From an uncultured Stenotrophomonas sp. (GTDB taxonomy: Bacteria; Pseudomonadota; Gammaproteobacteria; Xanthomonadales; Xanthomonadaceae), in NCBI GenBank assembly GCA_913775725.1, contig CAJYNG010000020.1, positions 1 through 64,000 of the forward strand: a stretch of 64,000 bases of DNA. The letters are read 5' to 3'. How positions within the stretch are numbered: position 1 is the stretch's first letter; each line of letters opens with the position of its first letter. This document shows positions 19,974 through 28,565 of this stretch, piece by piece. The position numbers were made by a program, and so were the translations under genes. The notes under the pieces were generated by a model. It was not told the DNA's origin. It did not search any database and saw only the letters and a program-made list of their open reading frames with translations.

Positions 19974-20752
19974 CTACGCGGCAGGTAAGTAACCAGGGAA
20001 AGGTCGTGCCGGCTCTCCGGCACCAGTGCCACGTACTGCAGGTCCAGCAGCCCGCGCGTGGGGTGGTTGAGCTTCTTCGCCCCTTCGTCGAACCGACGCA
20101 CGTCGTGCTCCGGCCACCACTGGCGGAACTCTTCGCTGTGCGCGGCGATGTCTTCCACCAGCGCCAGGAACGGCGCCTTGTCCGGCGCCTGCGCCATCGC
20201 CGCACGGAAACCCGCCAGCAGGCCGCGGGTCATTTCTTCCCAGTTGAGAATCAGCGTGCGGTACGGCGGGTACAGGAACATCAGCCGCAGCGTATTGCGC
20301 TCATGCGGCGCCAGCTGGCTGTAGTCCACGAACAGATCGGCGATGGCCGGGTTCCAGGCCAGGATGTCGAAGCGGGTGTTGCGCACGTAGGCCGGGATCG
20401 GCTGCATCGCCTCCACCAGCTGGCGCAGGCCGTCGGTCACGCTCTCGTCCGGAGATTCCAGAGGCACGCCGTAGCCAGACAGCGCGAACGCATAGGCGCG
20501 TTCGTCGTCGCTCATGCGCAGCACCTGCGCCAGGCGCTCAAGCACCTCGGGCGAGGCGCGCACTTCGCGGCCCTGCTCGATCCAGGTGTACCAGCTGACG
20601 CTGACCCCGATCGCCAGCGCGACCTCCTCGCGCTTCAGGCCCGGGGTGCGCCGACGCCCGGCCGGGAGGCCGAGCGTGGCGGGGTCGACACGGGCGCGGC
20701 AGGCCTTGAGGAAGCCGCCGAGTTCCTTGCGTTCACTTTCGCTGCGCATCAT
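19970..20752 (-). CDS. XRE-family regulator with MmyB-like ligand domain
   Basis: 260 residues. An N-terminal helix-turn-helix (LKREEVALAIGVSVSWYTWI, about 39-58) is followed by an MmyB-like PAS-type ligand-binding region (FDILAWNPAIADLFVDY, then the ERNTLRLMFLYPPYR stretch and HPTRGLLDLQY near the end). Members are soluble repressors or activators that bind fatty-acid-like ligands in some cases. The target is unknown; the aldehyde dehydrogenase/acetolactate synthase genes on the same strand are the nearest candidates. The stop codon TAG is part of a GTAG repeat head. Confidence 0.85.
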   Translation of the reverse strand: MMRSESERKELGGFLKACRARVDPATLGLPAGRRRTPGLKREEVALAIGVSVSWYTWIEQGREVRASPEVLERLAQVLRMSDDERAYAFALSGYGVPLESPDESVTDGLRQLVEAMQPIPAYVRNTRFDILAWNPAIADLFVDYSQLAPHERNTLRLMFLYPPYRTLILNWEEMTRGLLAGFRAAMAQAPDKAPFLALVEDIAAHSEEFRQWWPEHDVRRFDEGAKKLNHPTRGLLDLQYVALVPESRHDLSLVTYLPRR

Positions 20753-20771
20753 CGGCCCGTCCTACCCTTTG

Positions 20772-20839
20772 TAGCGTCGCGCCATGCTCGACGCATCCGC
20801 CAGCTCGCGAAAAGCAGCCGAGCATGCCTCGGCTCTACA
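20772..20839. repeat. SMAG dimer
   Basis: GTAG at 20772 with a gtcgcgccatgctcgacg-like arm, then gccgagcatgcctcggc ending in CTAC. The two arms belong to different stem subtypes. It lies downstream of prfB and just upstream of the XRE gene. Confidence 0.75.
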
Positions 20840-20904
20840 AAAAACCGGTTCAGCCACCCTCGGCGTTGCGCGCGAGGGTGACGATCTCCGCGCACGCACG
20901 TCGA

Positions 20905-22030
20905 TCAGGCATCGACGCGCTTGGAGCCCACAGCCAGGCCGGCCTTCAGGCTGGCCTCGACGAACTCGTCCAGATCGCCGTCCAGCACCTTCTGCGTATC
21001 CGAACGTTCGATGCCGGTGCGCAGGTCCTTGATACGGCTCTGGTCGAGCACGTAGTTGCGGATCTGGCTGCCCCAGCCGATATCGGACTTGGTGGCTTCC
21101 ACCGCGTCCTTCTCGGCGTTGCGCTTCTGGATCTCCAGCTCGTACAGCTTGGCGGCCAGCATCTTCATCGCGTTGTCGCGGTTCTGGTGCTGGCTGCGGC
21201 CGGTCTGGCAGGCCACAACGATGTTGGTCGGGATGTGGGTGATTCGCACCGCCGACTCGGTCTTGTTCACGTGCTGGCCACCGGCGCCGGACGAACGGTA
21301 CACGTCGGTGCGCAGGTCGGCCGGGTTGATGGTGATGTCGATGTTGTCATCGATCTCCGGCGACACGAACACCGAGGTGAAGCTGGTGTGGCGGCGGTTG
21401 TCCGAGTCGAACGGCGACTTGCGCACCAGGCGGTGCACGCCGGTCTCGGTCTTCAGCCAGCCGTAGGCATAGTCGCCTTCCACGCGCAGCGTCGCCGACT
21501 TGATGCCGGCGACGTCGCCACCGGAGACTTCCATCAGCTCGGTCTTCCAGCCGCGCGATTCACACCAGCGCAGGTACATGCGCAGCAGGATCTCGGCCCA
21601 GTCCTGGGCTTCGGTGCCACCGGCACCGGCCTGGATGTCGACGAACGCGGCAGCATTGTCCATCTCGCCGGAGAACATCCGCTGGAATTCCAGCTTCTCG
21701 ACGTGCGACTGGTGCTTGTCCAGGTCGGCGACCACGGCCAGCGCGGTGTCCTCGTCCTGCTCGGACTCGGCCAGCTCAAGCAGTTCGGTGGCATCAGCCA
21801 GGCCGTCGAGCACCGAGGCGATGCCGCCCACGGTCTTTTCCAGGCTGGAGCGCTCGCGGCCCAGGTTCTGGGCGTATTCGGCGTTGTTCCAGACGTCGGG
21901 GCTTTCCAGCTCCCGCGTTACTTCTTCAAGACGCTCTTTCTTGGCGTCGTAGTCAAAGATACCCCCGAAGCGACAGCACGCGATCGGTCAGATCGGTGAT
22001 GCGCTGGCGGACAGGATTCAGTTCGATCAT
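20905..22030 (-). CDS. prfB: Peptide chain release factor 2 (programmed +1 frameshift)
   Basis: RF2 reads UAA/UGA stops. Translation starts at ATG 22030 ([14 protein letters not shown]), runs 25 codons to an in-frame TGA at 21955-21953, then must shift +1 to continue GAC TAC GAC through to 20905, giving about 374 residues. The specificity tripeptide is in [12 protein letters not shown] (SPF) and the hydrolysis motif is [16 protein letters not shown] (GGQ). The shift site is the standard one, so RF2 limits its own synthesis. In X. campestris prfB lies next to lysS; here 4.9 kb of other genes separate them. Confidence 0.95.
21952..21968 (-). promoter_or_regulatory. prfB +1 recoding site
   Basis: Minus strand reads a GGGGG Shine-Dalgarno-like run, then TATCTTTGAC. 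CTT-TGA-C is the slippery codon plus stop used for RF2 autoregulation in most bacteria. Spacing between GGGGG and CTT is three bases, as expected. Confidence 0.93.
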
Positions 22031-22100
22031 GTCGGCGGTTATGCATTCAAAAGATGACTGGTAATGATACCGCAGGCCGGGGATGCCCGGAATGAGGGGC

Positions 22101-23003
22101 TCACCCTGCCCCCAGCGCCTGCCGCAGCACTGGCAGCTGGCGCCGGCTGCAGGGCACCTTGGCGCCATCGGCCATGTGCAGTAGGGCCTCGCCCCCGTCC
22201 AGCGGCTCGATTGAGCGCAGCTGGCCACGGTGGATCAGCCAGCTGCGGTGCGGGCGCAGGAACTCGCCCGGGTCCAGCCGCTGCTCCAGCACCGCCATGG
22301 TGATCCGCAGCGGGTAGTCGTGGCCGCGTACCCGCAGGTTCACGTAGTTCCCCGCCGCCTGGGCATACTCCACGTCGGCGGTGGCGACCAGGAACTCCTT
22401 GCCCAGCTTGCGCACCAGGAAGTGCTGGGGGCGCTCGACCGGCTCCACTGGCGGGCCGACATCGGGCGATGCCAGCAGGTGCGCCTCGCCCTGGCGCTGG
22501 CGGCCGAACCAGGCCACCGCGTGCACGGCAATCACCAGCAGGCTGTAGGTCTGCACATCCTTGAAGAACTCGTAGAACCACTGCGCTGGCCAGTCACCGT
22601 AGGTGTAGTGCTGGCCGATGAACGCGAAAGCCATCTTGCGCAGCAGCACCATGGCACTGACATGCAGCAGCCACCAGGCAACACTACCCAGCACGTAGAA
22701 GCCGATCCGGCGCCGCCAGGTATCTGCATGCAACGGCCAGCGATGAGCGGCGGCGTGCAGAAGCGCCAGCAGGCCCAGGCTGGCCAGCGCGCTGCTGAAC
22801 TCCTCGATCGAGATCGTTCCTGCGGAAAAGGGCTGCGCGTCGCGCAATGCCCGCATCCACTGCGCCAGCACATTGCCTGCGGCGGTGCCCAGGAACAACA
22901 ACGACCAGAATGCGACGGCAAGCCCGGGGCGATGCGGTCGTTCTGCAACTGGGGCGGTCAGCGCCGCCGAATCTCCATTCTCCATGCTTCCATTGTTGCC
23001 CAT
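22101..23003 (-). CDS. Membrane-bound LytTR-type transcription regulator
   Basis: About 300 residues with four N-terminal hydrophobic segments (for example VAFWSLLFLGTAAGNVL and FYVLGSVAWWLLHVSAMVLL) and a C-terminal LytTR DNA-binding domain (VRKLGKEFLVATADVEYAQAA, LRVRGHDYPLRITMAVLEQR, FLRPHRSWLIH). Such proteins are inner-membrane one-component regulators. Start is uncertain: ATG 23003 is chosen over 22985 and 23078. It is divergent from the acyltransferase gene 135 bases away, which is its likeliest target; this is inference. Confidence 0.83.
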   Translation of the reverse strand: MGNNGSMENGDSAALTAPVAERPHRPGLAVAFWSLLFLGTAAGNVLAQWMRALRDAQPFSAGTISIEEFSSALASLGLLALLHAAAHRWPLHADTWRRRIGFYVLGSVAWWLLHVSAMVLLRKMAFAFIGQHYTYGDWPAQWFYEFFKDVQTYSLLVIAVHAVAWFGRQRQGEAHLLASPDVGPPVEPVERPQHFLVRKLGKEFLVATADVEYAQAAGNYVNLRVRGHDYPLRITMAVLEQRLDPGEFLRPHRSWLIHRGQLRSIEPLDGGEALLHMADGAKVPCSRRQLPVLRQALGAG

Positions 23004-23138
23004 CCGGCTCTGTGCGCATCGGCCATTGGTCCCAGCCACCCCACCACTGGCCCCTGCGCGGCCTCCATTGCGCCCCATCTACTGGCGCCCCACTCCCGGC
23101 CCACGGAGCCTGCCACTTCCTCCTGATGCCCGCCGCCC

Positions 23139-24344
23139 ATGCACCGTCGCCACGATCTGGACACCCTGCGCATCGCCGCCTTTGCGCTGCTGATCCTCTA
23201 CCACGCCGCCATGGCCTATGTGGCCGGCTGGGATTTTCACCTCAAGAGCGCTTACACCGCCGAGTGGCTGCAATGGCCGATGATCGCGATGAACCGCTGG
23301 CGGATGCCGCTGCTGTTCGCCATCAGCGGCATCGCCCTGGGCCTGTCGCTGCCCGAGCGTGGGCGGTGGGGGCACACGCTGCGCAGGTGCTGGCGCCTGC
23401 AGCTGCCGCTGTTGTTCGGCATCGTAGCGGTGGTGTCCCTGCAGGCCTACTACGAGGCTCTGGACAAGGGCGATGTGGCGCCGGGACTGGCCCGGTTCCT
23501 GTGGCGCTACTGGCAGTTCCGGCCGTGGCCGGGCGCGCATTTCAGTGGCGCCGCCTATGGCTTCACCTGGAACCACCTCTGGTACCTGGCCTATCTGCTG
23601 CCCTATACCGTGCTGGCGGTGGTGCTGGCCAGCCTGCTGCGGCCGCTGCGCGGGGTGCTACCGCGCTGGCACATCAGTGACCGAGTGCTCGGTGGGCTGC
23701 TGCTGGTGCTGCCGGTGGCCTGGCTGGCCTGGGCGCTGCTGGTGCTGATGCCGCGCTGGCCGCCCACCCACGCGCTGCTGGACGACGTCTATGTGCACGC
23801 CGAATCGCTGCCGCTGTTCCTCGGCGGTTTCATCGCCGCACGTTGGCAGCGGGGCTGGGACCTGCTGGTCCGTGGGCGCCGGCTGACCCTGGCGCTCGCC
23901 CTGTTGGGGCTGTGCCTGGAACTGGGTATCCGCGCCCTGGCCCGGCTGCCGCAGGTGGGCGACGTCGACGCCTGGATACTGGCGCTGCCGTGGGGCCAGA
24001 CCGAACGCATCGGCCGGGCGCTCTATACCTGGTGCATGCTGCTGGCCCTGTTCGGCTGGGAGCGGGTGCTGCTGTCCCGCCCGTGGCCAGGCCTGGGCTA
24101 TTGCCGGGAAGCGGTGTTCAGCTGGTACAGCCTGCACCAGACCGTGCTGATCGTGCTGCTGTATGCGCTGCGCCCACTGCAGCTTGGCCCGTGGCTGGAG
24201 CCCGCCCTGCTGGTGGCCGGCACCGTTGGCGGCTGCCTGCTGATCCACGAACTGCTGATCCGTCGCGTGCGCTGGCTGCGCCCCCTGTTCGGCCTGCGCA
24301 ACGACGCGTCATCGCTGCCCGTGGCACGTGTTGCGTCGGTGTAG
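23139..24344 (+). CDS. Acyltransferase family 3 membrane protein
   Basis: 401 residues, about ten hydrophobic helices. The N-terminal RHDLDTLRIAAFALLILYHA carries the Arg and His motif of acyltransferase 3 proteins, followed by MPLLFAISGIALGL. These enzymes transfer acyl groups to carbohydrates at the membrane; resemblance to OpgC (glucan succinylation) is general only. Substrate unknown. Divergent from the LytTR gene and 73 bases before the PAP2 gene. The stop TAG at 24342-24344 is formed by a SMAG GTAG head. Confidence 0.8.
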   Translation: MHRRHDLDTLRIAAFALLILYHAAMAYVAGWDFHLKSAYTAEWLQWPMIAMNRWRMPLLFAISGIALGLSLPERGRWGHTLRRCWRLQLPLLFGIVAVVSLQAYYEALDKGDVAPGLARFLWRYWQFRPWPGAHFSGAAYGFTWNHLWYLAYLLPYTVLAVVLASLLRPLRGVLPRWHISDRVLGGLLLVLPVAWLAWALLVLMPRWPPTHALLDDVYVHAESLPLFLGGFIAARWQRGWDLLVRGRRLTLALALLGLCLELGIRALARLPQVGDVDAWILALPWGQTERIGRALYTWCMLLALFGWERVLLSRPWPGLGYCREAVFSWYSLHQTVLIVLLYALRPLQLGPWLEPALLVAGTVGGCLLIHELLIRRVRWLRPLFGLRNDASSLPVARVASV

Positions 24345-24382
24345 GGCCGAGTCCACACTCGGCTGCTTTGGCGCGGCTCTAC
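24341..24382. repeat. SMAG dimer overlapping a stop codon
   Basis: GTAG at 24341 supplies the upstream gene's TAG, followed by ggccgagtccacactcggc and a degenerate second arm ending gcggctctac. Confidence 0.75.
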
Positions 24383-24417
24383 CTGGCCCGCCTACCGGCG
24401 GATCATGAGGACAAGGG

Positions 24418-25392
24418 ATGTTCCAGACGCAGTGGCACCTGTGGTTGCAGCACACCTTCGACGCCGGCTGGATGCTGTCGGTGATGCAGTTCATCAGCCT
24501 GCTCGGCTATGAAATGGCCTACACCGCGCTGATCCTGGTGTGCGCGTTCGGTGCACGGCTGCGCGCCGGCCTCTGCGTGATGCTGGCGGTGCTGCTGATG
24601 GCCTGCGCCACGCATGCGATCAAACAGAGCGCCGCCCTGCCCCGCCCCTCCGACGTGGATGCGGCGGTGCTGGACAAGGGCGAGCCGTCGCACCCGTTCG
24701 TGGTGGATGGCGGCGGCCGTACGTTCTGGTCGCTGCCTGATGCGCAGGCCACGGCGATGCTGCGGGCGCAGCCGCACGCCGACTATGGCTTCAACAGTGG
24801 TCACGTTGGCATCACCACCGCGGCGGGCGTCGCCCTGCTGCTGGCGTTCGGCATCCGCCGCCGTTGGCTGCGCTGGACACTGGTGCTGACCTGGCCCCTG
24901 CTGATGGCGATCTCGCGCATGTACCTGGGCCGGCACTTCCTGGCCGACGTGTTGGCCGGTTGGTTGATTGGCCTCGGCATCGGCGCGCTGGCCTGGCAGT
25001 TGATGCCGGGGCTGCGTGGAGAAAGGCGCTGGCAGCTGCCGGCACTGCTGGGCCTGGGCGTGGCGCTGGCATGGGCCTCGTTGTGTACGCCCCTGGTGCC
25101 GCTGGGTGAAGCCTCGCGGCTACTGGCACTCGCCCTGCTGGTGGCGTGGCTGCAATGGCGCGGCTGGCCGGCCGATCCGCAGGGCGTCGTGCAGCGGGTG
25201 CTTCGCGTGCTGGGCGTGGTGGTGATCTACCTGCTGGCGCGGCCGGTCATTGATTGGCTCGCAGACACTATTCCGCTGCCGAATGCGCCGGTTACGCCGC
25301 TGCTGTGGCACACCGTCGGCACGCTGCTGATCCTCGGTGGCGGCGTGGCGCTGGCGCGGTGGATTCCGCGCCAGCGCCACCTCGCATCGTAG
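24418..25392 (+). CDS. PAP2-family membrane phosphatase
   Basis: 324 residues. The three PAP2 motifs are present: KQSAALPRP (Lys69, Arg76, Pro77), FNSGHV (His129; N replaces the usual P of PSGH) and SRMYLGRHFLADVLAG (Arg167, His173, Asp177). Several membrane helices follow in a C-terminal extension. Family members remove phosphate from lipid phosphates such as undecaprenyl pyrophosphate or phosphatidic acid at the outer face of the inner membrane. Co-directional with the acyltransferase gene; RBS AGGACAAGGG before ATG. Substrate is not determined by sequence. Confidence 0.85.
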   Translation: MFQTQWHLWLQHTFDAGWMLSVMQFISLLGYEMAYTALILVCAFGARLRAGLCVMLAVLLMACATHAIKQSAALPRPSDVDAAVLDKGEPSHPFVVDGGGRTFWSLPDAQATAMLRAQPHADYGFNSGHVGITTAAGVALLLAFGIRRRWLRWTLVLTWPLLMAISRMYLGRHFLADVLAGWLIGLGIGALAWQLMPGLRGERRWQLPALLGLGVALAWASLCTPLVPLGEASRLLALALLVAWLQWRGWPADPQGVVQRVLRVLGVVVIYLLARPVIDWLADTIPLPNAPVTPLLWHTVGTLLILGGGVALARWIPRQRHLAS

Positions 25393-25510
25393 ATCCACGC
25401 CGGTGAGTGGTTGGGCCCGGTGAGGTGGCGCCGGGCCATGCCGGGCGGACGTGGAGGATCCAACGCAGCCACGCACGGCATGGCTGTACTTCGCTGGGCA
25501 TGGCCCGGCA

Positions 25511-28420
25511 CTACCGCACCTCGAACTCGCCCACCAGCACGGTCTCGGCGCGGTCCTTCAGCCGCATCGTCACCATCTGGTCCTTCTGCTTGGCCGTACC
25601 CCAATGGGTGGTCAGGCGCAGCATCAGGGTCGTGGCACCGGTCACCAGCTGCTGGCGGCTGCCGAAGTAATTCGCTTCCACCTTGTACTTGCCGGGCTTG
25701 GCGTTGCGCAGCGAGAACTGCTCGGGGCCATAGCCGCCGGTGAAATCCTGCGACATCTGCCCGCCCTGGTAGGTCAGGCGGTTGCCGTAGTACGCGCGCT
25801 CGCCGTTCGGGTCGGTCACCCACAGGTCCATGTCGCTGTTGTCGGCGTCCCACGACAGGACCGCGCGCAGGTCCAACGGCATCGCCTGCAGCAGGCGCGG
25901 GTCGATGCTGGTGGTGTCCAGCCGGGGCGTGCTGCGGGCCACCAGGTTGGTCAGCTCATCCAGTGCGATCAGGGCGATGCCATCGAAGCGGCTGTCCCAT
26001 GGCCGCACCACCACCTGGTACAGCGGCGCCAGTGCCTGCTGCGGCTTGCCGGCCGCTGCCAGTGCCAGGCCCAGGTCGCGGAAGCTCTGCGGTTCTTCCT
26101 GGCCCATCGCCAGCACCTGCTCGAACACCGGCACCGCCAGTGCGGGGGCATCAGCCTGCATCAGCCGGTAACCGAGCACGCGTAGCAAGTGGCGGTTGTC
26201 CAGATCCATCTCGGCCAGGTTCGACAGCACACGCAGTGCCAGGTCGCGCTGACCGTGCTCCAGAAGCAGGTCGGCCACGTCGAGGAAGAATGCGCTGCTG
26301 TCGGCATGCGCATCGCGCTCGGCCAGGTAGCGGTCATACAGTTGCGACGGCGGGCCCTGGCGCAGGCGCCTGGCGATGGCCGAGTCCGGCTGCCAGGCCG
26401 CCAGCTGGATGCCGAGCTCGCCCTCGTTGGCGGCAACGGGCGCAGCGACACGGCCACCAGTGACCGTGATTGAATCCAGGGCCTTGTTCGATGCAGGCGC
26501 TGAGCGACGTGCACGCGCGCTACTGGCTTCCATGCGCTGCTCGGCGGCGGCCATCGGTGCAGGGGCGGGCGGTGCCGCAGGGGCCGGCGCGGCGAGCATC
26601 GCCACCGGCGCCGACTCCATCGCGTAGTCCGCGGAGGCGACTTCGAGTGCCCCGCCCTTCGCCTGCGGCGGCATTCCCTTTGGCCAGCTGCGGTTCCACC
26701 ACTGCTGGCGCTCCTTCCAGCGTGCCGCCACTTCATCCAGGCGCTGGCGATCAGCAGCGGCGCGATCACTTACCTGCACTGCAAACCTGGCGTCGTACTC
26801 GGCGCGCAGCGTGCCCGAAGGGCGGATCGCATAACGCAGGTAGTCCTCCAACGTCTCCAGCACGATCAGCGAGGTATCCGGCCCGACCAGGCCAAATTGC
26901 TGCGACAGGCGCTGCATCGCCTCGCGGTTGCCACGGCGGTTGGCGGCCAGCTGCTGCAGGCGCGCCTGCGCCCACAGGCCGGCCAGCAGTTCTCCGTCGT
27001 TGCTCTTCTGCGTGGCGGGCAGCGCCTGCCATTCGCCGCCACCCACGCGCACCCGCATCGGCACACCGTCGGCCGCCAGTCGTGCATGCAGCCACAACCA
27101 GCCCTGGGCTTCACTGCGTCGATCGATCACCACGTCCTGCACGCCGCGCCCTGCATCAACCTGCACATCCAGCGGCGACGACAGCAGCTCGCGCGCGGCC
27201 GAATCGACATCCTTACCCAGCGCGACGAAACGGCCACCATGCGCTTCGCTCCAACCACGCAGTCGCACGGCATCGGTGCGCGCACCAGCGCTGCTGAGCG
27301 CAAACAGGCGTTGATCCGGCGCCATCGCCGGCAGCTGTTCCGGCCCATAGGTCAGCAGGCCATCGCTGACCAGCAGGTATTCCTTCACTCCCGCCTGCGG
27401 CTGCCACTGCGCCAGCGCGCTGGCACCGTCCGGGCGTACGGCCTGCAGCGCCGCACGCAGCTCACTCCAGTTACCGGCGCGGATGCGGAAGCGCCTTACC
27501 GGCTCGGCGCGATCGCGCAGCACGGTCAAGGCCACGGTGCCGTCGCCCATCACGGCGAAGTAGCGATCCAGCAGTGCGAACTCGCGCGTGCGATCGCGCT
27601 GCCCCGCCGAGCCGGAGCCATCCCACAGCAGGCCGATCTCGCTGGGCAGCGTGCGGGGCGTGCTGCTGGCCGCCACCGGCAGCTGCGCCAGCAGGTAATG
27701 GCCATCCTGCCAAGGCGCCACCTGCACCTGTGCCTCGCGAGCTGCCGGCAGGCTCCACTGCAGCTGCTTCGGCAACTGCGCGCCCTTGCCCCGCCACTGC
27801 AGCTGGCCCGCGCTGATGCGGAATGGCGCCGTACCTGCGCTCGCCGCGCCGGGGGCCTGCAGCTTCAGTTCAACCGAGGCGGCACCGGCGGCGAATTGCA
27901 GCGGCAGCGTCCACTGCCAACCGTGGCCGGTGAAGGCCAACGGCTCACGAATCACCAGCTGCACGCGCCGACTGGCACCGGCCGGCAGCGGGTAGATGCG
28001 CAGGCGGAACTGGTTGCCAGCGGTCTGTTCCAGCAGGCCCGGATCGACGCCCCGACGGGCGATCTCCTCGAACACCTGGCGACCGCGGTCCTTCGGCACC
28101 GGCACCGCGTCACGCATCTCGCCGTTGATATCCAGCGCGAAGCCGCTGATCTGCTGACCGTCGACCAGCGGCAACTGCAGCTCGCCCTCCAGCACGCGCC
28201 GGTTCGGATTGTGGAATTCCAGCGTGATCCGGGTCTGGGCGATGCCGGCCTGGACCTCGCCTTCGATGCGGGCACGCTGCAATTGCACCGGTTGTTCGGC
28301 AGCGGGGGCGATCAGGAGAGGCGTGGCGGCCTGCGGCCGGGAGATCGGCGGCGACTGTGCGCCAGCGGGCCAGGCCGCGAGGGCCAGCAACAACACAGTG
28401 CAGCAACGGGCGAAGACCAT
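25511..28420 (-). CDS. Large exported VIT-domain protein with DUF2135-like end
   Basis: 969 residues with a signal peptide (VFARCCTVLLLALAAWPAGA). Order: VIT domain (about 45-170; RVLEGELQLPLVDGQQISGF), a von Willebrand-A-like region without a clean MIDAS motif (LPSEIGLLWDGSGSAG), a Pro/Ala-rich linker (about 610-640), a short LDSITVTGGRV stretch, TPR-like helices (about 690-800) and a C-terminal DUF2135-like beta domain (DNSDMDLWVTDPNGE). Probably periplasmic or surface-linked; function unknown. The LDSITVTG piece resembles the start of TonB-dependent receptor plugs. Likely its own transcription unit after the recJ terminator. Confidence 0.78.
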   Translation of the reverse strand: MVFARCCTVLLLALAAWPAGAQSPPISRPQAATPLLIAPAAEQPVQLQRARIEGEVQAGIAQTRITLEFHNPNRRVLEGELQLPLVDGQQISGFALDINGEMRDAVPVPKDRGRQVFEEIARRGVDPGLLEQTAGNQFRLRIYPLPAGASRRVQLVIREPLAFTGHGWQWTLPLQFAAGAASVELKLQAPGAASAGTAPFRISAGQLQWRGKGAQLPKQLQWSLPAAREAQVQVAPWQDGHYLLAQLPVAASSTPRTLPSEIGLLWDGSGSAGQRDRTREFALLDRYFAVMGDGTVALTVLRDRAEPVRRFRIRAGNWSELRAALQAVRPDGASALAQWQPQAGVKEYLLVSDGLLTYGPEQLPAMAPDQRLFALSSAGARTDAVRLRGWSEAHGGRFVALGKDVDSAARELLSSPLDVQVDAGRGVQDVVIDRRSEAQGWLWLHARLAADGVPMRVRVGGGEWQALPATQKSNDGELLAGLWAQARLQQLAANRRGNREAMQRLSQQFGLVGPDTSLIVLETLEDYLRYAIRPSGTLRAEYDARFAVQVSDRAAADRQRLDEVAARWKERQQWWNRSWPKGMPPQAKGGALEVASADYAMESAPVAMLAAPAPAAPPAPAPMAAAEQRMEASSARARRSAPASNKALDSITVTGGRVAAPVAANEGELGIQLAAWQPDSAIARRLRQGPPSQLYDRYLAERDAHADSSAFFLDVADLLLEHGQRDLALRVLSNLAEMDLDNRHLLRVLGYRLMQADAPALAVPVFEQVLAMGQEEPQSFRDLGLALAAAGKPQQALAPLYQVVVRPWDSRFDGIALIALDELTNLVARSTPRLDTTSIDPRLLQAMPLDLRAVLSWDADNSDMDLWVTDPNGERAYYGNRLTYQGGQMSQDFTGGYGPEQFSLRNAKPGKYKVEANYFGSRQQLVTGATTLMLRLTTHWGTAKQKDQMVTMRLKDRAETVLVGEFEVR

Positions 28421-28489
28421 GACCGGACTCCAGTGGGATCGTGGAAGGTTGAACGCACGAGCTGCCAGAACGGGGTTGGCGGGGTCCCA

Positions 28490-28563
28490 AAAAGGGGACG
28501 GAGGGGATTAAGTCGCAATTGGCAAACAAGGCAAAAACGACTTAATCCCCTCCGTCCCCTTTT
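28490..28563 (-). terminator. 26-bp perfect hairpin after recJ
   Basis: 28490-28515 pairs perfectly with 28538-28563 around a 22-base loop; each arm contains ggggacggaggggattaagt or its complement. On the minus strand it starts two bases after the recJ stop and is followed by TTTTT, so it can terminate recJ. The stem is far longer than needed, which suggests a repeat element reused as a terminator. Confidence 0.75.
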
Positions 28564-28565
28564 CT

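Noticed and set aside
17936-20881. 981-codon plus-strand frame spanning the aldehyde dehydrogenase and XRE genes
   Set aside because: Crosses two real genes and a repeat field; residue content is typical of an antisense frame.
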